This document shows positions 24,734 to 33,813 of a stretch of 64,000 nt of DNA, piece by piece. Position numbers and translations under genes: made by a program. How positions within the stretch are numbered: the stretch's first letter is position 1; every line of letters starts with the position of its first letter. The notes under the pieces are model-generated. The model made no database searches and was not told where the DNA came from. It saw nothing but the letters and a program-made list of their open reading frames with translations. The DNA comes from SB11 sp965249955 (GTDB taxonomy: Bacteria; Bacteroidota; Bacteroidia; UBA8524): NCBI GenBank assembly GCA_965249955.1, contig OZ252261.1:3534001-3598000 (forward strand), read 5' to 3'.

Positions 24734-26932
24734 ATGATGGATTCTATATCCGAACTTAATACACAAGCAACTGTTTTTTTGCAAAATGCCTACGAGGGTA
24801 GGGGGAATGATTTGGCAAAAAGTATACAGCTTGCCAATAAAGCTTTATCAACAAGCAAAAAGGTAAACAATACCCTACTTATTGCCAAAAGTCTTAATAT
24901 GTTGTCGCTTTTTTATATGATAAGGGGCGAATTTACCAAGTGCATTGATATGGCTAATGAGGCTATTGTGCATTTTGAGCAGCTAAACGATGAGCGTGGT
25001 ATAACCGATGCCAAGTACAATATTGCAGGCGTGTATTACCGCACCAACAACTACCATTTGGGGTTGGTATATATGATAAACTGCCGCTCAGTTTATAAAA
25101 AGTATAAAGATTACCACAATTTATCGCGCGTAGAGAAGTCGCTAGGAACAATTTACGAGTATTTTGGCGACCAAAAGAATGCTATAAAATCATATCAAAA
25201 TGCTATTGATGCAGCAAAAGAAGCTAATGATTTAAACCTTGAATCGAACGCATACAACCCGCTTTCAGGCATATATATTAAACAAGGCGAATTGGAAAAA
25301 GCGTTGGCTATGATTGAAAAATCGATAGCTATAAAAACCCAAACGGGTGATACGCGCGGTTATGCTTTTGCAGTGTATGGCAGGGGTAAGGTATTAACGG
25401 CTACTCATCAATTTAAACAAGCTGAGCACGATTTTATCGAAGCCATTGAAATACACCGTAAAGTTGGCGATAATTTAGGTTTGGGTATGGCCTACCACAA
25501 GTTGGGTAAGCTATACGAGGTAATGGGCGAGCTTGAAAAAGCCAAAGAAACATTGCAAAAGGGCTTAAAATGCAGCATTGAGTTTAATACCGTTATAATT
25601 AAATTTAAGTGCTACTATTTGTTGTATAGAATACACAAACAAGAAGGCGAAACAGAAAAGGCTTTGGAGTATTTGGAGCTTTACCTTAAAGAAAAAGAAG
25701 GGGTAATAAATACCCAAACCTTAAAGGTAATTGAAAACTATGAGCTGATAACCAAAGTAGAATCGCTGGAAAAAGAAGCAAAGCTACAACGCGAGCGAGC
25801 CGAAATAATTGAAAAGAAAAATAGGGCAGAAGAAGCTGCAAGGGTGCGGCAAGAGTTTTTATCAAACATGAGCCACGAGCTGCGCACCCCGCTTAATGCA
25901 GTGATAATGATAACCAATTTGCTTAGTATTGGTGAGAATGAAGAGGAACGAAAGCTAATAAGCTCACTAAAGTTTGCATCAAACCACCTGCTACGCATTA
26001 TTAACGACATATTGGATTATACCAAGCTGGATATGTCGAAAATGTCGTTAGAAAAACATAGCACAGCATTTAAACCATTATTAGAAAGCATAAAGCTAAC
26101 CTACCAAAGCCTTGCTAAAGAAAAAAATATACAGCTTTTGCTGGATGTGAAAGAAGGAGTGGCACAAGCCTACGAGCTTGACGACACTAAAATATCGCAA
26201 ATACTGGGTAATCTTATCAGCAACGCTATTAAATTTACTGATGTTGGAAGTGTAACCCTTAGCGTAGAAAAAATTAAAACTTTAAAAACTACCGATATAC
26301 TTAGGTTTAAAGTTATTGATACAGGTGTAGGCATTGGAGAAAACAATTTTGAAGAAATTTTTGAGAGTTTTTCTCAACCCAAATCAATCACCACAAAAAA
26401 ACACGGTGGTTCAGGCTTGGGCTTAGCCATAGTAAAAAAACTGGTCGAGTTGCACGATAGCACAATACATGTAGAAAGCAAGATTGGAAAAGGCTCAGCA
26501 TTTTATTTTGATATTGAATTTAAACGTACTAGGCTTAAAAAGGTTGTTGTTGCTGAGACACCACATTTACTTACAGGTAAAACAGTATTGCTAGCCGAGG
26601 ATAACAAGGTAAACGCTATGGTAGCTACCAAACTGCTATCGAATTGGGGATTGGTGATAGAACTGGCCGAAAACGGCTTAGTTGCTACTGAAAAAGCAGG
26701 GGATAAAAAGTATGACTTTATTTTGATGGATATACATATGCCTGAAATGAACGGCTACGATGCTACCTTGCAAATACGAAACACCATCAACCCAAACACT
26801 CAAACACCCATTTTTGCCCTCACAGCCGATACAACAGTAAGCACACAACAAGAGTATATAAATTACTTTACCAGCGTATTACAAAAACCTATTGATATTG
26901 AGAAATTGCAAAAAGCATTAACGTATTTATAG
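24734..26932 (+). CDS. Soluble hybrid histidine kinase with TPR sensor region
   Basis: This encodes 732 residues without any TM helix or signal peptide. Residues about 15-330 are TPR repeats (for example AIKSYQNAIDAAKEANDLNL). A coiled coil (about 330-370) leads to HisKA with the phospho-His at 381 (NMSHELRTPLNAV), a HATPase domain (NLISNAIKF, DTGVGI, GGSGLGLAIVKKL) and a C-terminal receiver with phospho-acceptor Asp666 (FILMDIHMPEMNGYD). It should sense a cytosolic signal through protein contacts and pass phosphate inside its own chain. No response regulator or phosphotransfer gene is beside it. It is convergent with the bestrophin gene, 4 bases apart. Confidence 0.92.
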   Translation: MMDSISELNTQATVFLQNAYEGRGNDLAKSIQLANKALSTSKKVNNTLLIAKSLNMLSLFYMIRGEFTKCIDMANEAIVHFEQLNDERGITDAKYNIAGVYYRTNNYHLGLVYMINCRSVYKKYKDYHNLSRVEKSLGTIYEYFGDQKNAIKSYQNAIDAAKEANDLNLESNAYNPLSGIYIKQGELEKALAMIEKSIAIKTQTGDTRGYAFAVYGRGKVLTATHQFKQAEHDFIEAIEIHRKVGDNLGLGMAYHKLGKLYEVMGELEKAKETLQKGLKCSIEFNTVIIKFKCYYLLYRIHKQEGETEKALEYLELYLKEKEGVINTQTLKVIENYELITKVESLEKEAKLQRERAEIIEKKNRAEEAARVRQEFLSNMSHELRTPLNAVIMITNLLSIGENEEERKLISSLKFASNHLLRIINDILDYTKLDMSKMSLEKHSTAFKPLLESIKLTYQSLAKEKNIQLLLDVKEGVAQAYELDDTKISQILGNLISNAIKFTDVGSVTLSVEKIKTLKTTDILRFKVIDTGVGIGENNFEEIFESFSQPKSITTKKHGGSGLGLAIVKKLVELHDSTIHVESKIGKGSAFYFDIEFKRTRLKKVVVAETPHLLTGKTVLLAEDNKVNAMVATKLLSNWGLVIELAENGLVATEKAGDKKYDFILMDIHMPEMNGYDATLQIRNTINPNTQTPIFALTADTTVSTQQEYINYFTSVLQKPIDIEKLQKALTYL

Positions 26933-26936
26933 TTCT

Positions 26937-27956
26937 CTATGTTAGTACATTATAGTATTCTTTTGGCAGTAAAGGTTTAGGTAAATTTTCTTCATCAAGC
27001 ATATCTCTCAGGTCAATTTCTATACCTCTACTAATAGCATTTATTGGCACATCATTCCAAAGTCCCTCAAAAGGGTTTTCGCTATAGTCGCCAATCATTT
27101 CCATAGTGTGAAACACCCACGATATAATCAAACTAAAAGGCACAGTAAGCCACACATAATACCTGCCCAGTGCATCAAACTCGTGCAGCATACCAAAAGG
27201 CACTAAAAGAATAAACAGCCACACAAAAAACAAATTCATAGTAGCGTATTGGCGGGGGAAGGGAAAGTTTTTAATCCTTTCGCTTTTGCCTTGTTGGGTA
27301 TACAACTCAACCAACATAGCCTCCATAGCCGTATGCCTAAAATCATCAATATAACCCTCTACACGTATACTTCTTAAATCTTTTGATTGAAGGCTGATAA
27401 GCTGTGCCGCAATATTCTTCTTAGTAAAAACATACTCAATCTCATGCTCCGATAGTATATCTTTAAACTCCTCCTTTGTCATCGTATCAACATCAGTACC
27501 CAAAAATTTACGTGCATCAGCAGATAACTTGTCGTTATGCTCCCACTCTTTTTTAACGTGCATTTGGTGTGTAAGAGCTTTAAGCCATGCAATATGCCTG
27601 TATATTAAGCGTGTATGAACTTTTTTAAGCTCCTCATCGCTAAGCTGGTTTTGTGCATGCAGATTGGTAACATAATCAAGCGACATTATGCCCCACGAGC
27701 GGCTTGCATTTACAATTGCGCCCCATATTTTGCGTGCCTCCCACAACCTATCGTACGACGAGTTGTTTTTAAAACCCAAATAAAAAGCTACCGCAGTACC
27801 AATAATAGCAATAGGAAACCACGGTATAGCTATCCATTTAATACCTACAAACTCGTATAGTATTACAGGTATAGTTGTAGTAAAAATAAAGATGAAAATA
27901 CTTTTACGAGTCCAGTGTAAGGTTTGCTTCAAACTGTAATATCTTCCTGCGTGCAT
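26937..27956 (-). CDS. Bestrophin-family ion channel
   Basis: This encodes 339 residues from the Met at 27956 (MHAGRYYSLKQTLHWTRKS); an upstream Met adds 14 residues not typical of the family. Motifs are IPVVLYEF-like IPVILYEFVGIKW, IPWFPIAIIGTAVAFYLGFKNNSSYDRLWEARKIWG and four TM helices in two pairs (about 30-75 and 225-275). Bacterial bestrophins are pentameric channels, some sodium-selective. No neighbour suggests a specific role. Confidence 0.9.
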   Translation of the reverse strand: MHAGRYYSLKQTLHWTRKSIFIFIFTTTIPVILYEFVGIKWIAIPWFPIAIIGTAVAFYLGFKNNSSYDRLWEARKIWGAIVNASRSWGIMSLDYVTNLHAQNQLSDEELKKVHTRLIYRHIAWLKALTHQMHVKKEWEHNDKLSADARKFLGTDVDTMTKEEFKDILSEHEIEYVFTKKNIAAQLISLQSKDLRSIRVEGYIDDFRHTAMEAMLVELYTQQGKSERIKNFPFPRQYATMNLFFVWLFILLVPFGMLHEFDALGRYYVWLTVPFSLIISWVFHTMEMIGDYSENPFEGLWNDVPINAISRGIEIDLRDMLDEENLPKPLLPKEYYNVLT

Positions 27957-28079
27957 TAGGGTTGTTGGGGTTGATACGGGTAAAAATATTAAAAACATTG
28001 TTACTTACCATGCAAGAAGGCGTATTTAATTGTGATATACTTTATATATTCGCACCCGTATTTAAAAAATATAGTTAGC

Positions 28080-28331
28080 ATGAAAAAAGTAGCCCTTATA
28101 GCCGCCGCCATCACTCTTTCGCTTACCGCTTGCCACTACGGTAAAGAAGAAGCACAAGAATCATTAGAGCGTAACAAAACCTATAAAGACAACCCTGTTA
28201 CTGAACAAGCTGCTGAGATTGACCCTGAGTACGTGAAACAACACGGTACGACTGAAACAGCACCCGCAGCAACACAAGAAACTGCACACGATAGCACCGC
28301 CCATACAGAAGCAGCCCCTGCACACAACTAA
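28080..28331 (+). CDS. Small lipoprotein
   Basis: This encodes 83 residues from the ATG at 28080. It has a lipoprotein signal (MKKVALIAAAITLSLTAC, Cys at 18) followed by an acidic, low-complexity region rich in Thr, Glu, Ala and His. No domain is recognised. It is 5 bases before the sulfoxide reductase gene, so the two share a transcript. Confidence 0.75.
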   Translation: MKKVALIAAAITLSLTACHYGKEEAQESLERNKTYKDNPVTEQAAEIDPEYVKQHGTTETAPAATQETAHDSTAHTEAAPAHN

Positions 28332-28336
28332 GTGCA

Positions 28337-28819
28337 ATGGAAGAAATAAGTATTGCACAAGGTATTGGCAAACAAGCTACCTACCAACAGCTTTTGCCAC
28401 AAATTGAAGCACTTATTGGTGATGAGCCCGATTTGACGGCTAACCTTGCCAATACGGTGGCTGCCCTGCACCATACGTTTAAGTTTTGGTGGACGGGATT
28501 TTACCTTGTGCAAAACAACCAATTGGTATTAGCCCCTTTTCAGGGGTCAGTTGCCTGTACCCGTATAAACTTTGGCAAAGGAGTTTGCGGTACTGCTTGG
28601 CAACAAAAACAAACCCTTATAGTGCCCGATGTTGAGAAATTTGAGGGACATATAGCGTGCAGTTCGGCTACGCAATCAGAAATTGTAGTGCCTGTTATTA
28701 TTGACGGTGAAGTAGTTGCTGTGCTGGATATTGACAGCGAACATTTGAACAATTTTGACGAAACCGACAAAACTTATCTTGAGCAAATTGCCCTTTTTAT
28801 AGGAAAAAAGTTTAATTAG
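28337..28819 (+). CDS. msrC: Free methionine-(R)-sulfoxide reductase (GAF type)
   Basis: This encodes 160 residues, one GAF domain. Cys74, Cys84 and Cys108 have the same spacing as Cys84, Cys94 and Cys118 of the E. coli enzyme (from memory), in GSVACTRI, KGVCGTAW and IACSSATQSEIVVPV. It reduces free Met-R-sulfoxide using thioredoxin, in the cytosol. It is co-transcribed with a small lipoprotein and, 25 bases later, an MFS transporter. Confidence 0.93.
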   Translation: MEEISIAQGIGKQATYQQLLPQIEALIGDEPDLTANLANTVAALHHTFKFWWTGFYLVQNNQLVLAPFQGSVACTRINFGKGVCGTAWQQKQTLIVPDVEKFEGHIACSSATQSEIVVPVIIDGEVVAVLDIDSEHLNNFDETDKTYLEQIALFIGKKFN

Positions 28820-28844
28820 CAGTTCGTTAACCTTTACGAACTGA

Positions 28845-30071
28845 ATGGACAAGGAAAAAAGAAAACTATACCTCTTAATTATAGTAGCATCACTAGGCTA
28901 TTTTGTTGATTTATACGACTTAGTACTTTTTGGTGTTGTTCGCGAATCAAGCCTTACCGATTTGGGCTATAGCGGCGACGAGCTGAAAGACAAAGGCATA
29001 CTGCTGCTTAATATGCAAATGATAGGTATGCTGATAGGCGGTATTATATTTGGTATACTGGGCGATGCCAAAGGCAGGGTAAAAGTACTGTTCGGTTCAA
29101 TAATACTATACTCACTAGCCAATATTGCCAACGGTTTTGTAACCGATATAACCACCTATGCCATAATACGTTTTATAGCAGGGGTAGGGCTTAGCGGTGA
29201 ATTGGGCGCAGGTATAACCCTTGTAGCCGAAACCATGAGCAAAGAAAAACGAGGCTACGGCACTATGATAATAGTAGTTTTTGGAGCTTTAGGTGCAGTA
29301 GTTGCCGCTTTAGTGGGTGATGCTTTTGATTGGCGTGTGGCCTACTATGTAGGTGGAGGTTTGGGCTTAATACTATTGGCATTGCGTATAGGTACGTTTG
29401 AATCGGGGATGTTTAAGAACCTAGAAAAAACAGGTATTAAACGCGGCGATTTTATCTCATTATTCACCAATAAAAAACGTTTTAAAAAGTACATAGCCTG
29501 CATATTTGTAGGTTTACCCATTTGGTATGCCATAGGTATACTGGTGTTTTTCTCAACAGGGTTTGCTGAGGCTTTAAACGTACAAGGCGATGTAATAGTG
29601 GGGCAAGCCATTATGTATGCTTATATAGGGCTATCGTTTGGCGATTTACTGGCAGGTGTACTTAGCCAGTTAATGAAAAGCCGCAAAAAAGTAGTGGTCT
29701 ACTTTATTATCACCACGCTGATAATGACGGTGGTGTATTTGTTTAATACCGGTATATCAAAAGAAGCGTTTTATTTTGAGAGCTTTTTAATTGGAACATT
29801 CTCAGGCTTTTGGGGTTTGTTTGTTACCATTGCCAGCGAGCAGTTTGGCACCAACCTACGCAGTACCGTTACTACTACCGTACCCAATTTTGTACGCGGT
29901 GCAGTAGTGCCCATCACCCTATCGTTTCAGTATTTGGGCAAAATAGAAGGCATAGGCACAATATACAGTGCGCTAATTGTGGGTGTGGTAATTACCATAT
30001 TGGCACTGGTATCCATATTTAGCCTTGAAGAAAGCTTTAGTAAAGATTTAGATTACAACGAGTTATCGTAA
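28845..30071 (+). CDS. MFS transporter
   Basis: This encodes 408 residues with about 12 TM helices. Family marks are GYFVDLYDLVLFG in TM1, GILGDAKGRVKVLF (the loop 2-3 motif) and GVGLSGELGAGITLVAE in TM4-5. The pattern recalls the sugar/metabolite:proton symporters, but no substrate can be given. It lies behind msrC and 6 bases before the nucleotidyltransferase pair. Confidence 0.88.
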   Translation: MDKEKRKLYLLIIVASLGYFVDLYDLVLFGVVRESSLTDLGYSGDELKDKGILLLNMQMIGMLIGGIIFGILGDAKGRVKVLFGSIILYSLANIANGFVTDITTYAIIRFIAGVGLSGELGAGITLVAETMSKEKRGYGTMIIVVFGALGAVVAALVGDAFDWRVAYYVGGGLGLILLALRIGTFESGMFKNLEKTGIKRGDFISLFTNKKRFKKYIACIFVGLPIWYAIGILVFFSTGFAEALNVQGDVIVGQAIMYAYIGLSFGDLLAGVLSQLMKSRKKVVVYFIITTLIMTVVYLFNTGISKEAFYFESFLIGTFSGFWGLFVTIASEQFGTNLRSTVTTTVPNFVRGAVVPITLSFQYLGKIEGIGTIYSALIVGVVITILALVSIFSLEESFSKDLDYNELS

Positions 30072-30077
30072 AGGGAA

Positions 30078-30839
30078 ATGCGAGAAATAATACTTGAGAA
30101 ACTAACCCAGATTGAACAAGATAAACAAGTTAAAATACTTTATGCTTGTGAATCGGGTAGTAGGGCATGGGGGTTTGCTTCTCCCGACAGTGATTTTGAT
30201 GTTCGTTTTATCTATATCCATCAACCTGATTACTATTTATCAATAGATAATGGTAGTGATGTAATAGAATTGCCTGTAAATGAAGTATTAGACATAAGTG
30301 GATGGGACATACGAAAGGCTTTAAAGCTATTCAGAAAATCAAATCCTCCGTTGATGGAGTGGCTGCAATCGCCCATTATTTACCAAAAGAATGATGCTTT
30401 CTTTGATGAAATAAAAACGTTAACGCCTGATTATTATATCCCTCGCAATGGTTTCAACCATTATTTGAATATGACCCAAAATACTTTTGAGGGTAGCTTG
30501 CAAACTGATATGGTAAAGCTAAAAAAATACTTCTATGCTTTACGACCTATTTTGGCTTGTAAATGGACTGTTGATAAAGGAGAGCTACCTCCTATGGAAT
30601 TTGATAAACTACGAAGCATTATCACAGATTCATTGGCGCAACAAGCATTTGATGATTTATTAGCTCAAAAAATAAAAGCTGATGAAAAACAAACCATTTC
30701 ACCAATAAAAACGCTACAAGATTTTATAGCAAATACAATTCTTTATTGTGTTGAAAGAGAGAAAGAAACAGTATATAAAAACAACAATACCGAGCCACTA
30801 AATACACTGTTTAGAAAACACTTAAATGAAAGTTGGTAA
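30078..30839 (+). CDS. Predicted nucleotidyltransferase, PF10127/COG3541-like (first copy)
   Basis: This encodes 253 residues. The polymerase-beta type active site is GSRAWGFASPDSDFDVRF (about 27-44), giving the GS...DxD pattern that binds metal and NTP. NPPLMEWLQSPIIY and later helices fit the family that includes RlaP, linked to RNA repair in some genomes (from memory). No RNA ligase or RtcB gene is beside it here. It overlaps the next, related gene by 14 bases; both start downstream of the MFS gene. Confidence 0.82.
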   Translation: MREIILEKLTQIEQDKQVKILYACESGSRAWGFASPDSDFDVRFIYIHQPDYYLSIDNGSDVIELPVNEVLDISGWDIRKALKLFRKSNPPLMEWLQSPIIYQKNDAFFDEIKTLTPDYYIPRNGFNHYLNMTQNTFEGSLQTDMVKLKKYFYALRPILACKWTVDKGELPPMEFDKLRSIITDSLAQQAFDDLLAQKIKADEKQTISPIKTLQDFIANTILYCVEREKETVYKNNNTEPLNTLFRKHLNESW

Positions 30840-31896
30840 TTACACTATTGATAAAAGTCAACTATTAATTAAAGCAATAAGCGGTAGTAGGGCTTATGGG
30901 CTTTCTACTCCTCAATCAGACACTGATATTAAAGGAGTTTTTATACAGTCAAAAAAGGAATATTTTGGACTGTATCCAATAGAACAAGTTAGTAATGAAA
31001 CTAACGATATTGTTTATTATGAACTAAAACGATTTTTTGAACTTTTGCTAAAAAATAACCCTAATATTATTGAGTTATTAGCAAGTCCTTTTGACTGTAT
31101 TTTATATAAAAGTTCTTTTTTTGATTTAATTAAACCCGAAAAAGTACTTTCTAAACTTTGCAAGCAAACATTTGTGCTTTACGCTGAAGCCCAGCTTAAA
31201 AAAGCAAAAGGCTTAAACAAAAAGATTGTTAATCCTATTGATAAAGAGCGCAAAAGCGTAGCAGATTTTTGTTTTGTGGTGCATGGCTCTAGCACAGTTC
31301 CACTCAATTCATGGCTAAAAAAGCATAACTTTAACCAACAAGACTGCGGCTTGGTTTCATTACCACATATGAAAGATATGTTTGCTATTTTTCATAATTC
31401 GCAATTAGAAAAAGTAAAACTTAACGGAATACACTCAGGTTTTGAGGCTAATGATGTTTTGCTGAGCAGTATACCCATTGGAATAGAACCTTTGGCAACA
31501 ATGGGATTTAATAAAGACGGTTACTCCTTTTATTGCCGAGAGTATAAAGAATATTGGGATTGGGTTTCAAAAAGAAACAACAACCGCTATCAAAACACTA
31601 TTAGCGAAGAAAAAAATTATGATACTAAAAACATGATGCACGTTTTTAGGTTGCTAGATATGGCCGAACATATTGCAAAAGAGGGAAGGGTTGTTGTAGT
31701 TAGCGAAAAAAGAGAATTTTTGCTGAGTATAAAAGCAGGAGAATTTAGCTACGATTACCTTTTAAAAAATGCTATTGAAAAAATAAGCACCGTTAACAGC
31801 CTGTTTGATAATAGTTTTTTGCCTGATACACCCGATGAAAACCATTTGCAAAACGTTTTATTTGAAATAAGAGAAGGTTACTACAACCCCTCTTGA
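30826..31896 (+). CDS. Predicted nucleotidyltransferase, PF10127/COG3541-like (second copy)
   Basis: This encodes 356 residues. Its active site GSRAYGLSTPQSDTDIKGVF (about 20-39) parallels the preceding gene, and NPNIIELLASPFDCILY matches NPPLMEWLQSP of the first copy, so the two are diverged paralogues. This copy is about 100 residues longer with an extra C-terminal helical region. It is translationally coupled to the first (14-base overlap). It may form a heteromer with it. A long non-coding repeat tract follows. Confidence 0.82.
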   Translation: MKVGNYTIDKSQLLIKAISGSRAYGLSTPQSDTDIKGVFIQSKKEYFGLYPIEQVSNETNDIVYYELKRFFELLLKNNPNIIELLASPFDCILYKSSFFDLIKPEKVLSKLCKQTFVLYAEAQLKKAKGLNKKIVNPIDKERKSVADFCFVVHGSSTVPLNSWLKKHNFNQQDCGLVSLPHMKDMFAIFHNSQLEKVKLNGIHSGFEANDVLLSSIPIGIEPLATMGFNKDGYSFYCREYKEYWDWVSKRNNNRYQNTISEEKNYDTKNMMHVFRLLDMAEHIAKEGRVVVVSEKREFLLSIKAGEFSYDYLLKNAIEKISTVNSLFDNSFLPDTPDENHLQNVLFEIREGYYNPS

Positions 31897-32190
31897 TAAA
31901 GATTACTTCGGGAAGACCCCGCAATGACAAGGTTCGGGACAGTCATGCTGAACTTGTTTCAGCATCTCGCTCTACATTTCATATAAATTGGGCAACGAGA
32001 CCCTGAACTAAATTCAGGGTGACGGGAAAAAAGCGGGTTTGTCATCCTGAGCGTAGTCGAAGGAGTGCGGAGGGTGATAAGGGCAAGCCTACGCACATGG
32101 TTTCGACTTCGCTCACCATGACACCATCACACCCCCCGACATTCAACATCAAAACAACACTTCGGGGTGAGTTAAGCCAAATCATGGCAG

Positions 32191-32274
32191 CAGGTTAAAA
32201 CCTACCGCTACTCATACCCTATCGGGATTACCGACAGGTATGAATAGAATCGGGTTTCAAACCGATGATAAAGC
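32191..32274 (+). repeat. GGTTAAAACC-type 84-bp element
   Basis: Contains GGTTAAAACC, the hairpin CATACC...GGTATG around CTATCGGGATTACCGACA, and the palindrome ATCGGGTTTCAAACCGAT. It is a module of the 338-bp unit. Confidence 0.85.
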
Positions 32275-32527
32275 GGACAGTCATGCTGAACTCGTTTCAG
32301 CATCTCGCTCTACATTTCAGATAAATTGGGCAACGAGACCCTGAAATAAATTCAGGGTGACGGGAAGCAAGCGTGTTGTCATCCTGAGCGCAGTCGAAGG
32401 AGTGCGAAGGGTGATAGGGGCAAGCCTGCGCACATGGGTTCGACTTCGCTCAACATGACACAGCCGCACCCCCCGACATCCAACATCAAAACAACACTTC
32501 GGGGTGAGTTAAGCCAAATCATTTCAG

Positions 32528-32611
32528 CAGGTTAAAACCTACCGCTACTCATATCCTATCGGGATTACCGACAGGTATGAATAGAATCGGGTTTCAAACC
32601 GATGATAAAGC
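32528..32611 (+). repeat. GGTTAAAACC-type 84-bp element, second copy
   Basis: Nearly identical to the copy at 32191, with CATATCC in place of CATACCC. Confidence 0.85.
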
Positions 32612-32730
32612 GGGCAGTCATGCTGAACTTGATTCAGCATCTCAATCTACATTTCATATAAATTGGGCAACGAGACCCTGAACTAAATTCAGGGTGACGG
32701 GGAAAGGTTTGGTTAATGGTTGTTAGCAAA

Positions 32731-32773
32731 TACTAACAGGTACTAACATATTAATACTGTTAGTATGTTAGTA
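32731..32773. repeat. TACTAACA octamer array 1
   Basis: TACTAACA occurs at 32731 and 32741, and its reverse complement TGTTAGTA at 32758 and 32766, giving an imperfect dyad centred near 32753. The right end supplies the last Tyr codon and the stop codon of the minus-strand gene that ends at 32768. Confidence 0.85.
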
Positions 32774-33688
32774 CCGTCCCTTTTTGACCCTCCAATCATT
32801 TTTTAGCCTAAAAATAGTATTATTTAATTGAACAAAATATATTCTAAGAGGTTTAAGTATATCGAAACGTTTAAAATTTTTACGGGTATTTTCTTCGAAT
32901 CTCATCACTCCAAAATCTGTTTTATAATAAAGCCTAGTTTCTTTGAAAGGGGAAGGTGCCTTGTGCAGTATAGGGAAGTACCTCCAAAAGTAGAATTTAT
33001 AATTACAATAAATAGAAATATACCCTTCTCTAGGGTCAATGTCCCAGTCAATGTGTTCTATATATTCATAAGGTACTAATACTACAGAGTAGGCATATAT
33101 AACCTTTTTAAGTTCTTTATCTTTCTTCCGCTTATCAAATCTATCCAAAACGTCCCATTCTCCATTTTTATTGATTAGTAAATCAAAACCAATAGTATTT
33201 CTTCCATCAAAAAACTCAATTCCCTCTTCTGTAAAGTTAAAGACTTCATATCTTGAATAATCAGAAATATCTTTAGATTCAATATTCTTGATAAGAAGTC
33301 TGGAGTACAGTCCTGTTATTCTTTCATAAGGGAGTCTTTTATAGTCTTCTTTATTTTGAGACTTTATAAAGACTTTTTCAAAAAAAGCATCCCGATTTTT
33401 AGTTCTTTTTTCAACTTTACTAATACTAAGTTCAAGCTTATTTTTTTTATGTTCAGGGTCAAACAAATTGAAGTAATACTTTTCAATGATATAAGAAGTA
33501 AATAAGCCGATAAATATGATGCAAAAGCCTACTAATATTGTATAAAATGGATTCTCATTAAACATTGTTAGTATTAACTTAATGCTTTTTTCAAAGCTGT
33601 ATTCCTGTTTTGCCCAGGTATTCAAGCTTACTTGAATACCTATAATTATAACTGACAAAGCACTTACAAGTTTTATTAAATATTTCAT
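32768..33688 (-). CDS. Unrecognised membrane protein
   Basis: This encodes 306 residues. Two TM helices lie near residues 8-25 and 48-70 (TILVGFCIIFIGLFTSYII); the rest is a long charged cytosolic part rich in Lys, Tyr and Phe with no motif I recognise. The gene is more AT-rich than the core genes. It lies exactly between two TACTAACA arrays, and its last codon and stop are inside array 1. It is on the same strand as the ATPase upstream. It looks like an accessory gene acquired as a unit with the repeats. Confidence 0.6.
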   Translation of the reverse strand: MKYLIKLVSALSVIIIGIQVSLNTWAKQEYSFEKSIKLILTMFNENPFYTILVGFCIIFIGLFTSYIIEKYYFNLFDPEHKKNKLELSISKVEKRTKNRDAFFEKVFIKSQNKEDYKRLPYERITGLYSRLLIKNIESKDISDYSRYEVFNFTEEGIEFFDGRNTIGFDLLINKNGEWDVLDRFDKRKKDKELKKVIYAYSVVLVPYEYIEHIDWDIDPREGYISIYCNYKFYFWRYFPILHKAPSPFKETRLYYKTDFGVMRFEENTRKNFKRFDILKPLRIYFVQLNNTIFRLKNDWRVKKGRY

Positions 33689-33778
33689 GTTGACTTTATT
33701 GACGTGAAAGCGATATTTAAGTTATAAATATTTGACTTGAAGAATAGTATATTTTTATAAACATCATGTGTTTAAGTA

Positions 33779-33813
33779 TACTAACAGTGTTAGTATGTTA
33801 GTAGCTGTTAGTA
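33779..33813. repeat. TACTAACA octamer array 2
   Basis: TACTAACA at 33779 is followed by TGTTAGTA at 33788, 33796 and 33806. The two adjacent copies (33788-33803) are the same pair seen in array 1. The right end gives the Tyr codon and stop of the ATPase gene that ends at 33808. Confidence 0.85.

Larger units (their letters stand above)
31940..32703. repeat. Tandem composite repeat, period about 338 bp (2.3 copies)
   Basis: Copies begin with CAGTCATGCTG at 31940, 32278 and 32615, giving periods of 338 and 337 bases. Each full unit has in order a TGAACTTGTTTCA-type palindrome, a CCCTGAAnTAAATTCAGGG palindrome, a CCTGAGCGnAGTCGAAGGAGTG block, a TTCGGGGTGAGTTAAGCC end, and the 84-bp GGTTAAAACC-type element. 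Copies are about 95% alike by eye. No protein is coded. A partial unit with the same module order is at 35575-35777. Confidence 0.9.

Noticed and set aside
28080..28331. Longer form of the small lipoprotein starting at 28032
   Set aside because: The upstream in-frame start hides the lipoprotein signal peptide, which fits only the ATG at 28080.
31940..32703. Possible CRISPR-like array from regular repeats
   Set aside because: The period is 338 bases, the units are palindromic mosaics without unique spacers, and there are no cas genes.
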